DNA of 64,000 nt from Methylocapsa sp964440215 (GTDB lineage Bacteria; Pseudomonadota; Alphaproteobacteria; Rhizobiales; Beijerinckiaceae), in NCBI GenBank assembly GCA_964440215.1, contig CAYTRB010000001.1, positions 1-64,000 of the forward strand, written 5' to 3'. Of this stretch, positions 8,052 through 16,249 are shown piece after piece (the first letter of the stretch is position 1; each line of letters starts with the position of its first letter). The notes beneath the pieces were generated by a model. It was not told where the DNA came from and did no database searches. It saw only the letters and a list, made by a program, of their open reading frames with translations. The position numbers and the translations under genes were made by a program.

Positions 8052-9032
8052 ATGCTCGATCTGATTTACACCAAGCTGACGGATCCGCAATTTCTCCTCA
8101 GCATCCTTGCCGCGATCGCAACGATGGCAACGATTGTGACCGTCGCCATGCCGCTACTCGAAACCGACATTCTGACCCAGCGGATGAAGGCGGTTGCGAC
8201 GGAGCGCGAACGCATCCGCGCGCGAGAACGCGAGCGGCTATTGGCCGACAAAAGCAAACAAAGCCTCCGCCAAGAACCGAAAGCCTATATGAAACGAATC
8301 GTCGAGCGTTTCAGCCTGTCGAAATGGCTCGGCACCGACAAGGCAAAATTGCAGATGGCGATGGCTGGTTTTCGTGGACCACAAGCGGAAGTGGCCTTTC
8401 TGTTTTTCCGGCTGGTGACGCCGATCCTCAGTCTCGTGGTTTCGGCCTTCTATATTTTTGCCATAGCCGATTTTGGGTTGAGCCTCATACCGAAGATCGG
8501 CATCATCATTTTTTTTACCTATCTGGGTCTGAAGGCGCCCGAAATCTATCTCAACAATACGACCAGCAAACGCCAAGCCTCGATGGGCCGCTCATTTCCC
8601 GACGCGATGGATCTGTTGCTGATCTGCGTCGAGTCCGGCATGTCGATCGAACATGCCTTTCGCAAGGTTGCACAGGAAATCGGCAACCAGTCGATCCAGC
8701 TGGCCGAGGAGCTGACCCTGACGACCGCGGAACTCTCCTTTTTGCCCGACCGGCGTTCGGCGTATGAGAACCTCAGCCTAAGAACGGGAATCGAGTCGGT
8801 GAAACAGATCGTGACCGTGCTCATTCAAGCCGAGCGTTACGGCACGCCGCTCGGCGCTGCCTTGCGTGTGGTCAGCAAGGAAAGCCGTGACAACCGGATG
8901 CTGCTCGCCGAAAAAAAGGCTGCTGCCCTGCCGCCCAAATTGACGGTCCCGATGATCTTGTTTTTTCTTCCCGTGCTTTTCGCAGTCATCATGACGCCCG
9001 CGATCATTCAGATCAATCGTACCATTCATTGA
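8052..9032 (+). CDS. tadC: Tad pilus inner-membrane platform protein TadC
   Basis: TadC is the partner of TadB in the inner-membrane platform of the Tad pilus. The 326-residue product starts with a membrane helix (LLSILAAIATMATIVTVAMP), continues with a charged cytoplasmic region rich in Arg/Glu, then a helix pair around residues 110-165 and the T2SSF block FPDAMDLLLICVESGMSIEH. A C-terminal helix pair follows. It is separated from tadB by 167 bases carrying repeats, so it may need read-through or its own weak promoter. It is the last tad gene visible; tadD, tadE/tadG and the pilin are not in the window. Confidence 0.92.
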   Translation: MLDLIYTKLTDPQFLLSILAAIATMATIVTVAMPLLETDILTQRMKAVATERERIRARERERLLADKSKQSLRQEPKAYMKRIVERFSLSKWLGTDKAKLQMAMAGFRGPQAEVAFLFFRLVTPILSLVVSAFYIFAIADFGLSLIPKIGIIIFFTYLGLKAPEIYLNNTTSKRQASMGRSFPDAMDLLLICVESGMSIEHAFRKVAQEIGNQSIQLAEELTLTTAELSFLPDRRSAYENLSLRTGIESVKQIVTVLIQAERYGTPLGAALRVVSKESRDNRMLLAEKKAAALPPKLTVPMILFFLPVLFAVIMTPAIIQINRTIH

Positions 9033-9204
9033 TAATTCGATATGGGGATATGCCGTGCAGTCACGAAAGCAGGGAAAATATTCTTCCTAAAGTGATGGGC
9101 CAAAACATAAGCTTTTTTTCAACATCCCGTTTGGGCCAAATCCGCAATTCAGATTTCGCCGCACCTCACGCATGTCCATCCGCGCAAACCGCCAACCGGA
9201 CAAA

Positions 9205-11319
9205 CTACTCCGCCGGTTTCAACGCAACTTCCACGGGCGTGAAGAGTCCATGGGCCGAGGCTCGCATTTCGAGATGACGCTTATGGAATTGCGCGAGGCT
9301 CGCACGATGGCCAATCGAAATGATGGTCGTCGCGGGAAGTCTCTTAACGAGGGTTTCGTAGATCTCGGCTTCCCCGTCTTCGTCTATCGCCGAAGTGGCT
9401 TCATCGAGGAAGAGCCAGTCAGGCTTCGCCAATAAGGCACGGGCAAGCGCCAAGCGCTGCTGCTCGCCGCCGGAAAGCCTTTGCGACCAGAAATCCTCGA
9501 GGTCAAGCTCGCCAATCAAATCGCTCAATCTCGTGGTGCGCAGCGCGTCGATGATCGCGGCTTCCCCGTAGCGGTCCGGGCTTTCGGGATAGGTTACGGC
9601 GGCGCGCAAAGAGCCGATCGGAATATAGGGCCTTTGCGGCAGCAGCATTATTTTGGCGCCGGCCGGTAAAGTGATCGCGCCGTCACCATAAGGCCATATG
9701 CCGGATATCGCGCGGAACAAGGTGGATTTGCCGGAACCCGAAGGCCCGGTCAAAAGCACGGGCTCGGCTTCGGCAAGCCGAAGGCTCGCGTCTTTGATGA
9801 TCTCGCGGCCGCCCGGCAGCCGCACATTGAGCGCCTCGACGTCGAGATGTTTGCGCGCCGCTGGCGTGTCCGCTCCCGTGCGCGGCGAAAAGCCTGGCGT
9901 CTTCGCACTGGCGATCGCAAGATCGAAGGACGTCAAGCGGTCGAGCACGGCTTTGAAATCGGCAAGCGAAACAAAATAGGTAACGAAGAAATTCAAGGCG
10001 CTCTGTACGCTGAGAAACCCGCGTGCCGTCTGCATCATGATGCCGAGCGTGACTTTACCGGCGAAATAGAAGGGCGCCACGATAAGGTAAGGAATGATCT
10101 CGCTCGCCTGACCATATATCGAGGTTGCGGCGACCAGATTTTTGCGGCAGGCGATAATCCGGAAATAGTTGATAACGATCGCGCCAAACCGCGTCTTGAG
10201 ACTGGCCTTCTCGGTTCGCTCACCGGCGAGCAGGGCGATTTGCTCGGCGTATTCGCGCAATCGCGCGAGCGAAAAACGGAAGTCGGCTTCATAGCGCTGC
10301 TGGGTGAAGTTGAGCGCAACAAGCGGGTAGCCGATAAAACCGGTCATGAGAGAACCGATAAAAGCGTAGATGAGCGCAATCCAGAAGAGAAAGCCCGGCA
10401 CCGCGATATCCGTAAAGGGCAGGGTGAAGTTTGCCGAGAGGCCCCAAAGCACGATGGCGAACGAGACGAGCGAGCTCAAGGTGGAGATCAAAGCGATAGA
10501 AAAGGAGTAAATGCCATAGCCGACCTGGCCGCCATCTATGAAGCGGTTGATGTCCTCGGAGATGCGTTGATCGGGATTGTCGGCGGCGCCCCCCGCCAGC
10601 GACATACGGTAATGGGTATGGGTGTCGAGCCAGCGGCTGACATAATTGTTGGTGAGCCAGAGCCGCCAGCGAATGATGAGGGTCGATTGCACGATATATT
10701 CGATGACATGCGCCGCGACGTCGAAAAAGGCAAAGGGTGTGAAGACGAAAAAGATTTGGGTCCAAAAGGCTGCGGCGTTTTTATCTTGCAGGGCATTATA
10801 CATGTCGCGGGAAAAAAACGACAGCCGCACGCTTACGCCGACTTCCATCTGATTAATCAGGACAAGAAAAACCACCATGCCGATGGCGACTCGCCGCTCC
10901 CGCGCGCCGAAAGCGGGAAACGGCCATATGCGGGCGCGGGTCGGCTCCTCCGAGTCGAAATAGCGGTCGGCGATGCGGGTGATCGATTGAATGACCGGGA
11001 TATAGGCAATCGCGTAGACAAGGATGGCGAAAAGCGCGACTGTCAGTGGCAGGCTTTCGGGGAAGGCATAATCCTCAAGCGATGGCGGCCAAAGACCAAT
11101 CTGATCGATAAGGAAAATAATGCCGAAGATCACGGTTTCGGCCGCGAAGATTGCCACGAATATTTGCAGAAAGGTCGAGATCTGTCGCGCCCGGTAGGTG
11201 GTAAAAGCGCACAAAAATCCAACCCCCGCGAGCAACAGCACGATGTTGTCGCCGGTTTTCAAACCGGCAGCGACGGCGGCGGCCGAGAAGAGGCCCACGA
11301 GGACGGCAAGGAGATGCAT
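9205..11319 (-). CDS. SbmA/BacA-like ABC transporter, fused permease and ATPase
   Basis: This is a fused ABC transporter of the BacA/YddA type, a family linked to vitamin B12, peptide or very-long-chain fatty acid traffic. I prefer the ATG at 11319, preceded by AAAAGG, over a start 30 codons upstream. The 704-residue product has about eight hydrophobic segments in the first 480 residues, including the SbmA/BacA-type region around NQMEVGVSVRLSFFSRDMYN. The ATPase domain follows, with Walker A GPSGSGKST (about residue 524), signature LSGGEQQRLALA (about 613) and Walker B WLFLDEATSAID. It converges with tadC. The substrate cannot be read from sequence. Confidence 0.88.
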   Translation of the reverse strand: MHLLAVLVGLFSAAAVAAGLKTGDNIVLLLAGVGFLCAFTTYRARQISTFLQIFVAIFAAETVIFGIIFLIDQIGLWPPSLEDYAFPESLPLTVALFAILVYAIAYIPVIQSITRIADRYFDSEEPTRARIWPFPAFGARERRVAIGMVVFLVLINQMEVGVSVRLSFFSRDMYNALQDKNAAAFWTQIFFVFTPFAFFDVAAHVIEYIVQSTLIIRWRLWLTNNYVSRWLDTHTHYRMSLAGGAADNPDQRISEDINRFIDGGQVGYGIYSFSIALISTLSSLVSFAIVLWGLSANFTLPFTDIAVPGFLFWIALIYAFIGSLMTGFIGYPLVALNFTQQRYEADFRFSLARLREYAEQIALLAGERTEKASLKTRFGAIVINYFRIIACRKNLVAATSIYGQASEIIPYLIVAPFYFAGKVTLGIMMQTARGFLSVQSALNFFVTYFVSLADFKAVLDRLTSFDLAIASAKTPGFSPRTGADTPAARKHLDVEALNVRLPGGREIIKDASLRLAEAEPVLLTGPSGSGKSTLFRAISGIWPYGDGAITLPAGAKIMLLPQRPYIPIGSLRAAVTYPESPDRYGEAAIIDALRTTRLSDLIGELDLEDFWSQRLSGGEQQRLALARALLAKPDWLFLDEATSAIDEDGEAEIYETLVKRLPATTIISIGHRASLAQFHKRHLEMRASAHGLFTPVEVALKPAE

Positions 11320-11570
11320 GGCATACCTTTTGTTTTCAGGTATTTGATGAAATAGTCGAAGGCTCTTTATGAGGTATATGGACGATGGGCAAGCGGTGCC
11401 GCGCCGCATCGAGACCAGAGTGACTGGTTCTGGCCGTCATGAAGGCGAGATGTTTTTGCCTTTTGTTTGTCGCCCATTTTCATCACAATGAGGGGGGTGA
11501 TCGCGCGTAGAACCATAAGTGCAGGCCCGCCAATTTGGGTTGAAGCCGCCCGCCTGTGTTGGTCCATTCT

Positions 11571-11939
11571 TCAGCTGAGATCGCTGCTTTCTGGCTCTTC
11601 TTCGGCCACCAAGCCATTGATCGATGCGCAAAGGACCGGCGACGGTTTGAAGGTGAGAACGCGGCGCGGCTTGATCGGCACTTCCACACCGGTACGCGGA
11701 TTACGGCCGATGCGTTCGCGTTTGGTGCGCACCAGAAACAGGCCAAAGGAGCGCAGCTTTACGGGTTCACCGCGCACCAGCGAAATGGAAATTTCTTCTA
11801 GAGCCATTTCGAAGATTTCTTTTGCTTTGGCGCGCGAAAGCATCGGACAGGAAGCATAAACGGCGTTGAGGAGATCCGCTCGTGTTGCGGTTTTCCGGTT
11901 GCCAGCCGTATCCGGCCGCGGCCCAGACGCTCGAGGCAT
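11571..11939 (-). CDS. ihfA: Integration host factor alpha subunit (IhfA)
   Basis: IhfA is half of the DNA-bending heterodimer IHF. The 122-residue product carries the complete HU/IHF fold: KTATRADLLNAVYASCPMLS, then EISISLVRGEPVKLRSFGLF, then the DNA-binding arm with RIGRNPRTGVEVPI, including the intercalating proline in RNP, and RRVLTFKPSPVL. It is longer than typical IhfA because of a basic N-terminal extension of about 16 residues and an acidic C-terminal tail. A purine-rich ribosome-binding site (GGGGGAGAA) precedes the ATG. It is somewhat diverged (CPMLSRAKAKEIFEM), so assignment to alpha rather than a generic HU-like protein is probable, not certain. Confidence 0.82.
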   Translation of the reverse strand: MPRASGPRPDTAGNRKTATRADLLNAVYASCPMLSRAKAKEIFEMALEEISISLVRGEPVKLRSFGLFLVRTKRERIGRNPRTGVEVPIKPRRVLTFKPSPVLCASINGLVAEEEPESSDLS

Positions 11940-12095
11940 CTTGTCGGTTCTCCCCCTTATAAGCCGCCCTCGTTAGGGTGATCTTAAATCATTTTGCAGT
12001 CCAGGGGAAACGGTGCGGCGGGTGCATTGAAAAAATAATGAAAACAACCGTTTCTGCGCGAATACGGATGGCGAACAATTGGCCGGCGCAAAAAA

Positions 12096-12117
12096 GGGCC
12101 CCGGAGTTCCGGGGCCC
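12096..12117 (-). terminator. Rho-independent terminator of groES-groEL
   Basis: GGGCCCCGGA and TCCGGGGCCC form a perfect 10-bp stem with a 2-base loop, about 30 bases beyond the groEL stop. Read on the minus strand, it is followed by six T residues (complement of 12090-12095). This is a textbook intrinsic terminator. Confidence 0.93.
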
Positions 12118-12149
12118 TTCGCGCAACTTCAAGAATGAAACCAGCGGGG

Positions 12150-13796
12150 TTAGAAATCCATTCCACCCATTCCGCCCATCCCGCCGCCGCCACCAGGTGA
12201 CGCGGCGGACTCCTTCTTCGGTGCTTCCACGACGATCGCCTCAGTGGTGATGAGGAGACCGGCAATGGAGGCCGCATCCTGCAGCGCCGTGCGCACAACC
12301 TTGGTCGGATCGATGATGCCGAGCTTCACGAGATCCCCGTATTCGCCGGTCTGGGCGTTGTAGCCGTAGCCGTATGAAGTATTCTCGATCAGCTTGCCGA
12401 CCACAACCGCACCGTCGCCGCCAGAATTGTCGACGATCTGCTTGGCCGGTGTCTGGATCGCCTTGCGGACGATATCGACGCCGGTTTTCTGGTCGGCGTT
12501 TTCGACCTTGATGTTTTCAAGGGCCTTGATGGACCGCAGCAGGGCGACACCACCGCCCGGCAGCACGCCTTCCTCGACGGCGGCGCGCGTTGCGTTGAGG
12601 GCGTCGTCGACGCGGTCTTTCTTCTCCTTCACTTCGACTTCGGTGGCACCGCCGACACGGATCACCGCGACGCCGCCGGCAAGCTTGGCCAGACGCTCCT
12701 GCAGCTTCTCACGGTCATAGTCCGAGGTGGTATCGGCGATCTGCGACTTGATCTGGGCGATACGCGCCTCGATGTCCTTCTTTTCGCCGGCACCGTCGAT
12801 GACGGTGGTCGCTTCCTTGTCGATGCGAATCCGCTTCGCGCGGCCGAGCATCTGCAAGGTTACGTTCTCGAGCTTGATGCCGAGTTCTTCAGAGATCAGC
12901 TGGCCGGCGGTGAGGATCGAGATATCCTCGAGCATGGCCTTGCGGCGATCGCCGAAGCCTGGCGCTTTGACAGCCGCGACCTTGAGGCCGCCGCGCAGCT
13001 TATTGACGACGAGCGTGGCCAGCGCCTCGCCCTCGACGTCCTCGGCGATAATGACGAGAGGCTTGCCGGCTTGCACGACGGATTCGAGAACCGGCAGCAA
13101 GGCTTGCAGCGAAGACAGTTTCTTTTCATGGATGAGAATGAAAGGGTCTTCCAATTCTGCGATCATCTTCTCGGCATTGGTGATGAAATAAGGCGAGAGA
13201 TAACCACGGTCGAACTGCATTCCTTCGACGATATCGAGCTCCGTATCGAGGCTCTTTGCCTCTTCAACGGTGATCACGCCTTCGTTGCCGACTTTCTGCA
13301 TTGCCGTCGAGATCATTGATCCGACCGACTTATCGCCATTGGCCGAAATCGTGCCAACCTGGGCGATCTCGTCATTCGAGGTGACCTTTTTCGAATTATG
13401 CTTGAGATCAGCGACGACGGCTTCAACGGCAAGGTCGATGCCGCGCTTCAGATCCATCGGGTTAAGGCCAGCGGCGACTGCCTTGGTGCCTTCCCGGACG
13501 ATCGAAGCGGCGAGGATCGTTGCCGTCGTCGTTCCGTCGCCGGCGATGTCATTTTGCTTGGAGGCAACTTCGCGGATGAGTTGGGCACCGAGATTCTCGA
13601 ATTTATCGGCAAGCTCGATCTCTTTTGCAACCGCGACACCGTCCTTGGTGATGCGCGGCGCGCCGAATGATTTTTCGATGACGACGTTACGGCCTTTGGG
13701 GCCAAGGGTGACTCGCACCGCGTTGGCAATGATATCGACGCCGCGTAACATGCGGTCGCGGGCATCGGATGAAAAACGGACGTCTTTGGCTGACAT
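12150..13796 (-). CDS. groL: Chaperonin GroEL (Hsp60)
   Basis: GroEL is the 14-subunit ATP-driven folding chamber. The 548-residue product starts at the ATG at 13796, preceded by CAGGAG. It contains VRVTLGPKGRNVVIEKSFG, the ATP-site GDGTTTATILA, the family signature near AAVEEGVLPGGGVAL, and the flexible GGM-rich tail (GGMGGMGGMDF). Length and motifs are standard. It follows groES by 55 bases in one transcript and ends at a strong terminator. Confidence 0.99.
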   Translation of the reverse strand: MSAKDVRFSSDARDRMLRGVDIIANAVRVTLGPKGRNVVIEKSFGAPRITKDGVAVAKEIELADKFENLGAQLIREVASKQNDIAGDGTTTATILAASIVREGTKAVAAGLNPMDLKRGIDLAVEAVVADLKHNSKKVTSNDEIAQVGTISANGDKSVGSMISTAMQKVGNEGVITVEEAKSLDTELDIVEGMQFDRGYLSPYFITNAEKMIAELEDPFILIHEKKLSSLQALLPVLESVVQAGKPLVIIAEDVEGEALATLVVNKLRGGLKVAAVKAPGFGDRRKAMLEDISILTAGQLISEELGIKLENVTLQMLGRAKRIRIDKEATTVIDGAGEKKDIEARIAQIKSQIADTTSDYDREKLQERLAKLAGGVAVIRVGGATEVEVKEKKDRVDDALNATRAAVEEGVLPGGGVALLRSIKALENIKVENADQKTGVDIVRKAIQTPAKQIVDNSGGDGAVVVGKLIENTSYGYGYNAQTGEYGDLVKLGIIDPTKVVRTALQDAASIAGLLITTEAIVVEAPKKESAASPGGGGGMGGMGGMDF

Positions 13797-13851
13797 GTTC
13801 AAACTCCTGAAAGCGGGTTCTTAAAGAAAATCGTGAAGGGGGTTTTCGGAC

Positions 13852-14139
13852 TCAGGCGACGACGCCCAGGATATCGCTCTCCTTCATGATGAGGAGGTCC
13901 TGACCGTCGATCTTGACCTCCGTGCCCGACCATTTGCCGAACAGAATCTTGTCGCCCGTCTTGACGTCGAGGGGCGTCAGCTTGCCGCTTTCATCGCGCC
14001 CGCCCGGGCCGACGGCGACGATCTCGCCCTCCTGAGGCTTCTCCTTGACGGTATCGGGGATGATGATCCCACCCTTGGTCTTTTCCTCACCTTCGAGGCG
14101 TCTGACCACGACGCGGTCATGCAAAGGACGAAAGCTCAT
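13852..14139 (-). CDS. groS: Co-chaperonin GroES (Hsp10)
   Basis: GroES caps the GroEL ring. The 95-residue product begins MSFRPLHDRVVVRRLEGEEK, has the mobile-loop sequence TKGGIIIPDTVKEKPQEGE and ends with the YGLKL-equivalent strand ESDILGVVA. It is the first gene of the groESL operon, downstream of a CIRCE operator and a heat-shock-like promoter. Confidence 0.99.
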   Translation of the reverse strand: MSFRPLHDRVVVRRLEGEEKTKGGIIIPDTVKEKPQEGEIVAVGPGGRDESGKLTPLDVKTGDKILFGKWSGTEVKIDGQDLLIMKESDILGVVA

Positions 14140-14232
14140 GTTTCTTTGGTTCCCTAATGTGCCACATAAGGCGTCCCCCTATGCGCGGGAGGCACCTTGT
14201 AAAAATTGCGGCTGAATTAAAATGGCGCCCCC

Positions 14233-14259
14233 TTAGCACTCAACCAACACGAGTGCTAA
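14233..14259 (-). promoter_or_regulatory. CIRCE operator (HrcA site) of groESL
   Basis: TTAGCACTC (14233-14241), a 9-base spacer and GAGTGCTAA (14251-14259) match the CIRCE consensus exactly. It lies between the promoter and groES, where HrcA represses groESL until heat shock. The hrcA gene is not in this window. Confidence 0.97.
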
Positions 14260-14272
14260 CAAGGCACCTGTT

Positions 14273-14301
14273 ACCTAGGGGCGGAGCTTTGCTCTGTCAA
14301 G
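14273..14301 (-). promoter_or_regulatory. Promoter of groESL, RpoH-like
   Basis: On the minus strand CTTGACA (complement of 14295-14301) is followed after 13 bases by CCCCTAGGT (complement of 14273-14281). This fits an RpoH (sigma-32) promoter (CTTGA, 11-15 bases, CCCCAT-type -10). The TTGACA could also serve as a sigma-70 -35, but the matching -10 is poor. It lies directly upstream of the CIRCE element. Confidence 0.7.
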
Positions 14302-14409
14302 GGACATGCCCGGCTTTAAAAATTGCGCGGACTTTTTTTGATCAAATCTCCCGGGAAACGAGGAGATAAGGACCGAAAGGGTTTGCCCGGAGCGCTCAGA
14401 TTTAAAAAG

Positions 14410-14433
14410 TTGGAGCATGTTAGCATGCTCCAA
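14410..14433 (-). terminator. Hairpin downstream of degP, repeat-derived
   Basis: TTGGAGCATG (14410-14419) and CATGCTCCAA (14424-14433) form a perfect 10-bp stem with loop TTAG. On the minus strand it is followed by CTTTTT, so it can terminate the degP transcript. The 15-mer GGAGCATGTTAGCAT (14412-14426) also occurs at 5247-5261, so the hairpin is part of a dispersed repeat. The rest of the 14140-14519 gap holds only the groESL control region and this repeat. Confidence 0.7.
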
Positions 14434-14519
14434 ATCTTTGTTTTGTCGCATATTTTAACGCGAATCGGACTCCAGTTCGCTTAAAAACGCGCGATCGGCG
14501 GCCGGTTTGGATTTGCCCG

Positions 14520-16079
14520 TCACGGCAGGCCAATCGCTACAAAACGCACTTCGCCTTGCCCATTGGCGACAAGGAGCAGCGCCGATTTCTTGCCGCCGCT
14601 TTTCAAAGCCTCAATTTTCTTAGCGATATCGGCGGGTTCCTTGACTGGTTCTTGATTGATTTCCACGATCACGTCACCGGCTTCGACATGCTTCTCGGCG
14701 GCGCTCGAATCGGGGTCGACAGTGGTAATCACGACGCCGGAGGCGACACTGTTTTTGATCGCGAATTTTTGCCGCAACTCATCGGTCAGACTCGAAAATT
14801 GCATCCCAAGCGCTTTTTCGGCCGGGCTGGCTGTTGCTTTCTTTCCTGCATCGTCGTGCTTCGCCGCGAGCGCTATCTGTTTCTCGTTCTCTTCCAACCG
14901 GCCAAGCTTGATCGTCTTGGTGATCTGCTTGCCCTGCCGAACCACGACAATTTCGACATCTTTGCCGACGGGTTCCGAGGCGACGATCTTGGGCAGGTCG
15001 CGCGACTCCTTAATGTCAATTCCATCGAATTTGACAATGACATCCCCGGCCTTAAGACCCGCCGCCTTCGCCGGACCCTTGTCATCGGTACCGGCGACGA
15101 GGGCGCCACGCAGCTGGCCGAGATTGAGGCTTTCGGCAATCGTATCGTCGACATTCTGGATGCGCACGCCAAGCCAGCCGCGCCGCGTCTCACCGAATTT
15201 TTCCAATTGATCGATGACCGGTATTACGGTCGCGGCGGGTGTGGCGAATCCGATGCCGATCGAGCCGCCAGATGGCGACAGGATGGCGGTATTGATGCCG
15301 ATCACCTCGCCCGCCATGTTAAACAAAGGTCCACCCGAATTGCCTTTGTTGATGGCCGCGTCGGTCTGAAAATAATTGTCGTAGGGACCCGAATCGATAT
15401 TGCGATGGCGGGCCGAGATGATGCCCGCGGTGACCGTGCCGCCAAGCCCGAAGGGATTGCCGACCGCGACCACCCAATCGCCCACCCGCATCTTTTCGCT
15501 GTCGCCGAATTTCACCGCCTTGAGCGGCTTGTCCGTTTTGACCCGGAGCACAGCAACATCGACCTTTTCATCCTTGCCAAGTACTTCAGCCTTCAATTTC
15601 TGGCCGTCGGTGAAAATGACGGTAACCTCATTGGCGTCGGCAACCACGTGATTGTTGGTAATGACGATGCCGGAGGGATCGATGACGAAGCCGGAACCAA
15701 GCGAATTCGATTTGCGTTCGCGCGGCTTTTGCTCCGGCCGGTCGTTACCGCCCTGCTGATGGCGCCGGAAGAACTCCTCGAACAGATCGTCGAATGGCGT
15801 GCCCGGCTCCAATTGCGGCACATTGCTGGCGTGCTTTTCGTCCATGGTCTGAGTGGCCGAAATGTTGACCACGGCATCGCTCACGGTATCCGCGAGATCG
15901 GCGAGGGAGTCCGGCCCCTTGGCGATGGCCTGGGGAAAGCCTGGGATAGGCAAGGCGCTTCCGGCAGCGCCCAGAAAGAGCGCGCCAAGGAGGTATAAGG
16001 CGGCGCGCGCGGGCCTTCGCCGTGCTGCGGCGCTGCGCCTTAACTGTCCTGCACCGATAAAAACCGGGAATAGACCCAT
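14520..16079 (-). CDS. degP: DegP/MucD-like periplasmic serine protease, two PDZ domains
   Basis: This is a HtrA-family periplasmic protease/chaperone for misfolded envelope proteins. The ATG at 16079 has AAGGAG nine bases upstream and gives 519 residues. A hydrophobic leader (LYLLGALFLGAAGSAL) serves as export signal or anchor. The trypsin-like domain shows the full triad in NNHVVAD (His about 144), KVDVAVLRV (Asp about 174) and NKGNSGGPLF (Ser about 248). Two PDZ domains follow, one after RRGWLGVRIQNV and the second ending near the C-terminus with EAGDVIVEINQEP. The choice between DegP, DegQ and MucD is not resolvable here. Confidence 0.94.
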   Translation of the reverse strand: MGLFPVFIGAGQLRRSAAARRRPARAALYLLGALFLGAAGSALPIPGFPQAIAKGPDSLADLADTVSDAVVNISATQTMDEKHASNVPQLEPGTPFDDLFEEFFRRHQQGGNDRPEQKPRERKSNSLGSGFVIDPSGIVITNNHVVADANEVTVIFTDGQKLKAEVLGKDEKVDVAVLRVKTDKPLKAVKFGDSEKMRVGDWVVAVGNPFGLGGTVTAGIISARHRNIDSGPYDNYFQTDAAINKGNSGGPLFNMAGEVIGINTAILSPSGGSIGIGFATPAATVIPVIDQLEKFGETRRGWLGVRIQNVDDTIAESLNLGQLRGALVAGTDDKGPAKAAGLKAGDVIVKFDGIDIKESRDLPKIVASEPVGKDVEIVVVRQGKQITKTIKLGRLEENEKQIALAAKHDDAGKKATASPAEKALGMQFSSLTDELRQKFAIKNSVASGVVITTVDPDSSAAEKHVEAGDVIVEINQEPVKEPADIAKKIEALKSGGKKSALLLVANGQGEVRFVAIGLP

Positions 16080-16249
16080 GAAAACAATCTCCTTGAAGCA
16101 CCCGCGAAAGCCCGAAGCGGGCAACACCTCCGCAACTCGACGGCGCCGAGTAGGGGCAGGCACGTTGAACCGGCACTGCGAGGGCCATCATTCGCTCATA
16201 ACAGCACAGCTTACCCGACGCGCGGCTTTTCCGTCCAAACCGCCTTCTA

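Noticed and set aside
9847..11355. Long open frame on the plus strand opposite the ABC transporter gene
   Set aside because: It is rich in charged, low-complexity sequence typical of antisense frames in GC-rich DNA, while the minus strand encodes an intact transporter.
14556..15998. 480-codon plus-strand frame opposite degP
   Set aside because: The minus strand encodes a complete HtrA protease with its catalytic triad; the plus frame shows no domain.
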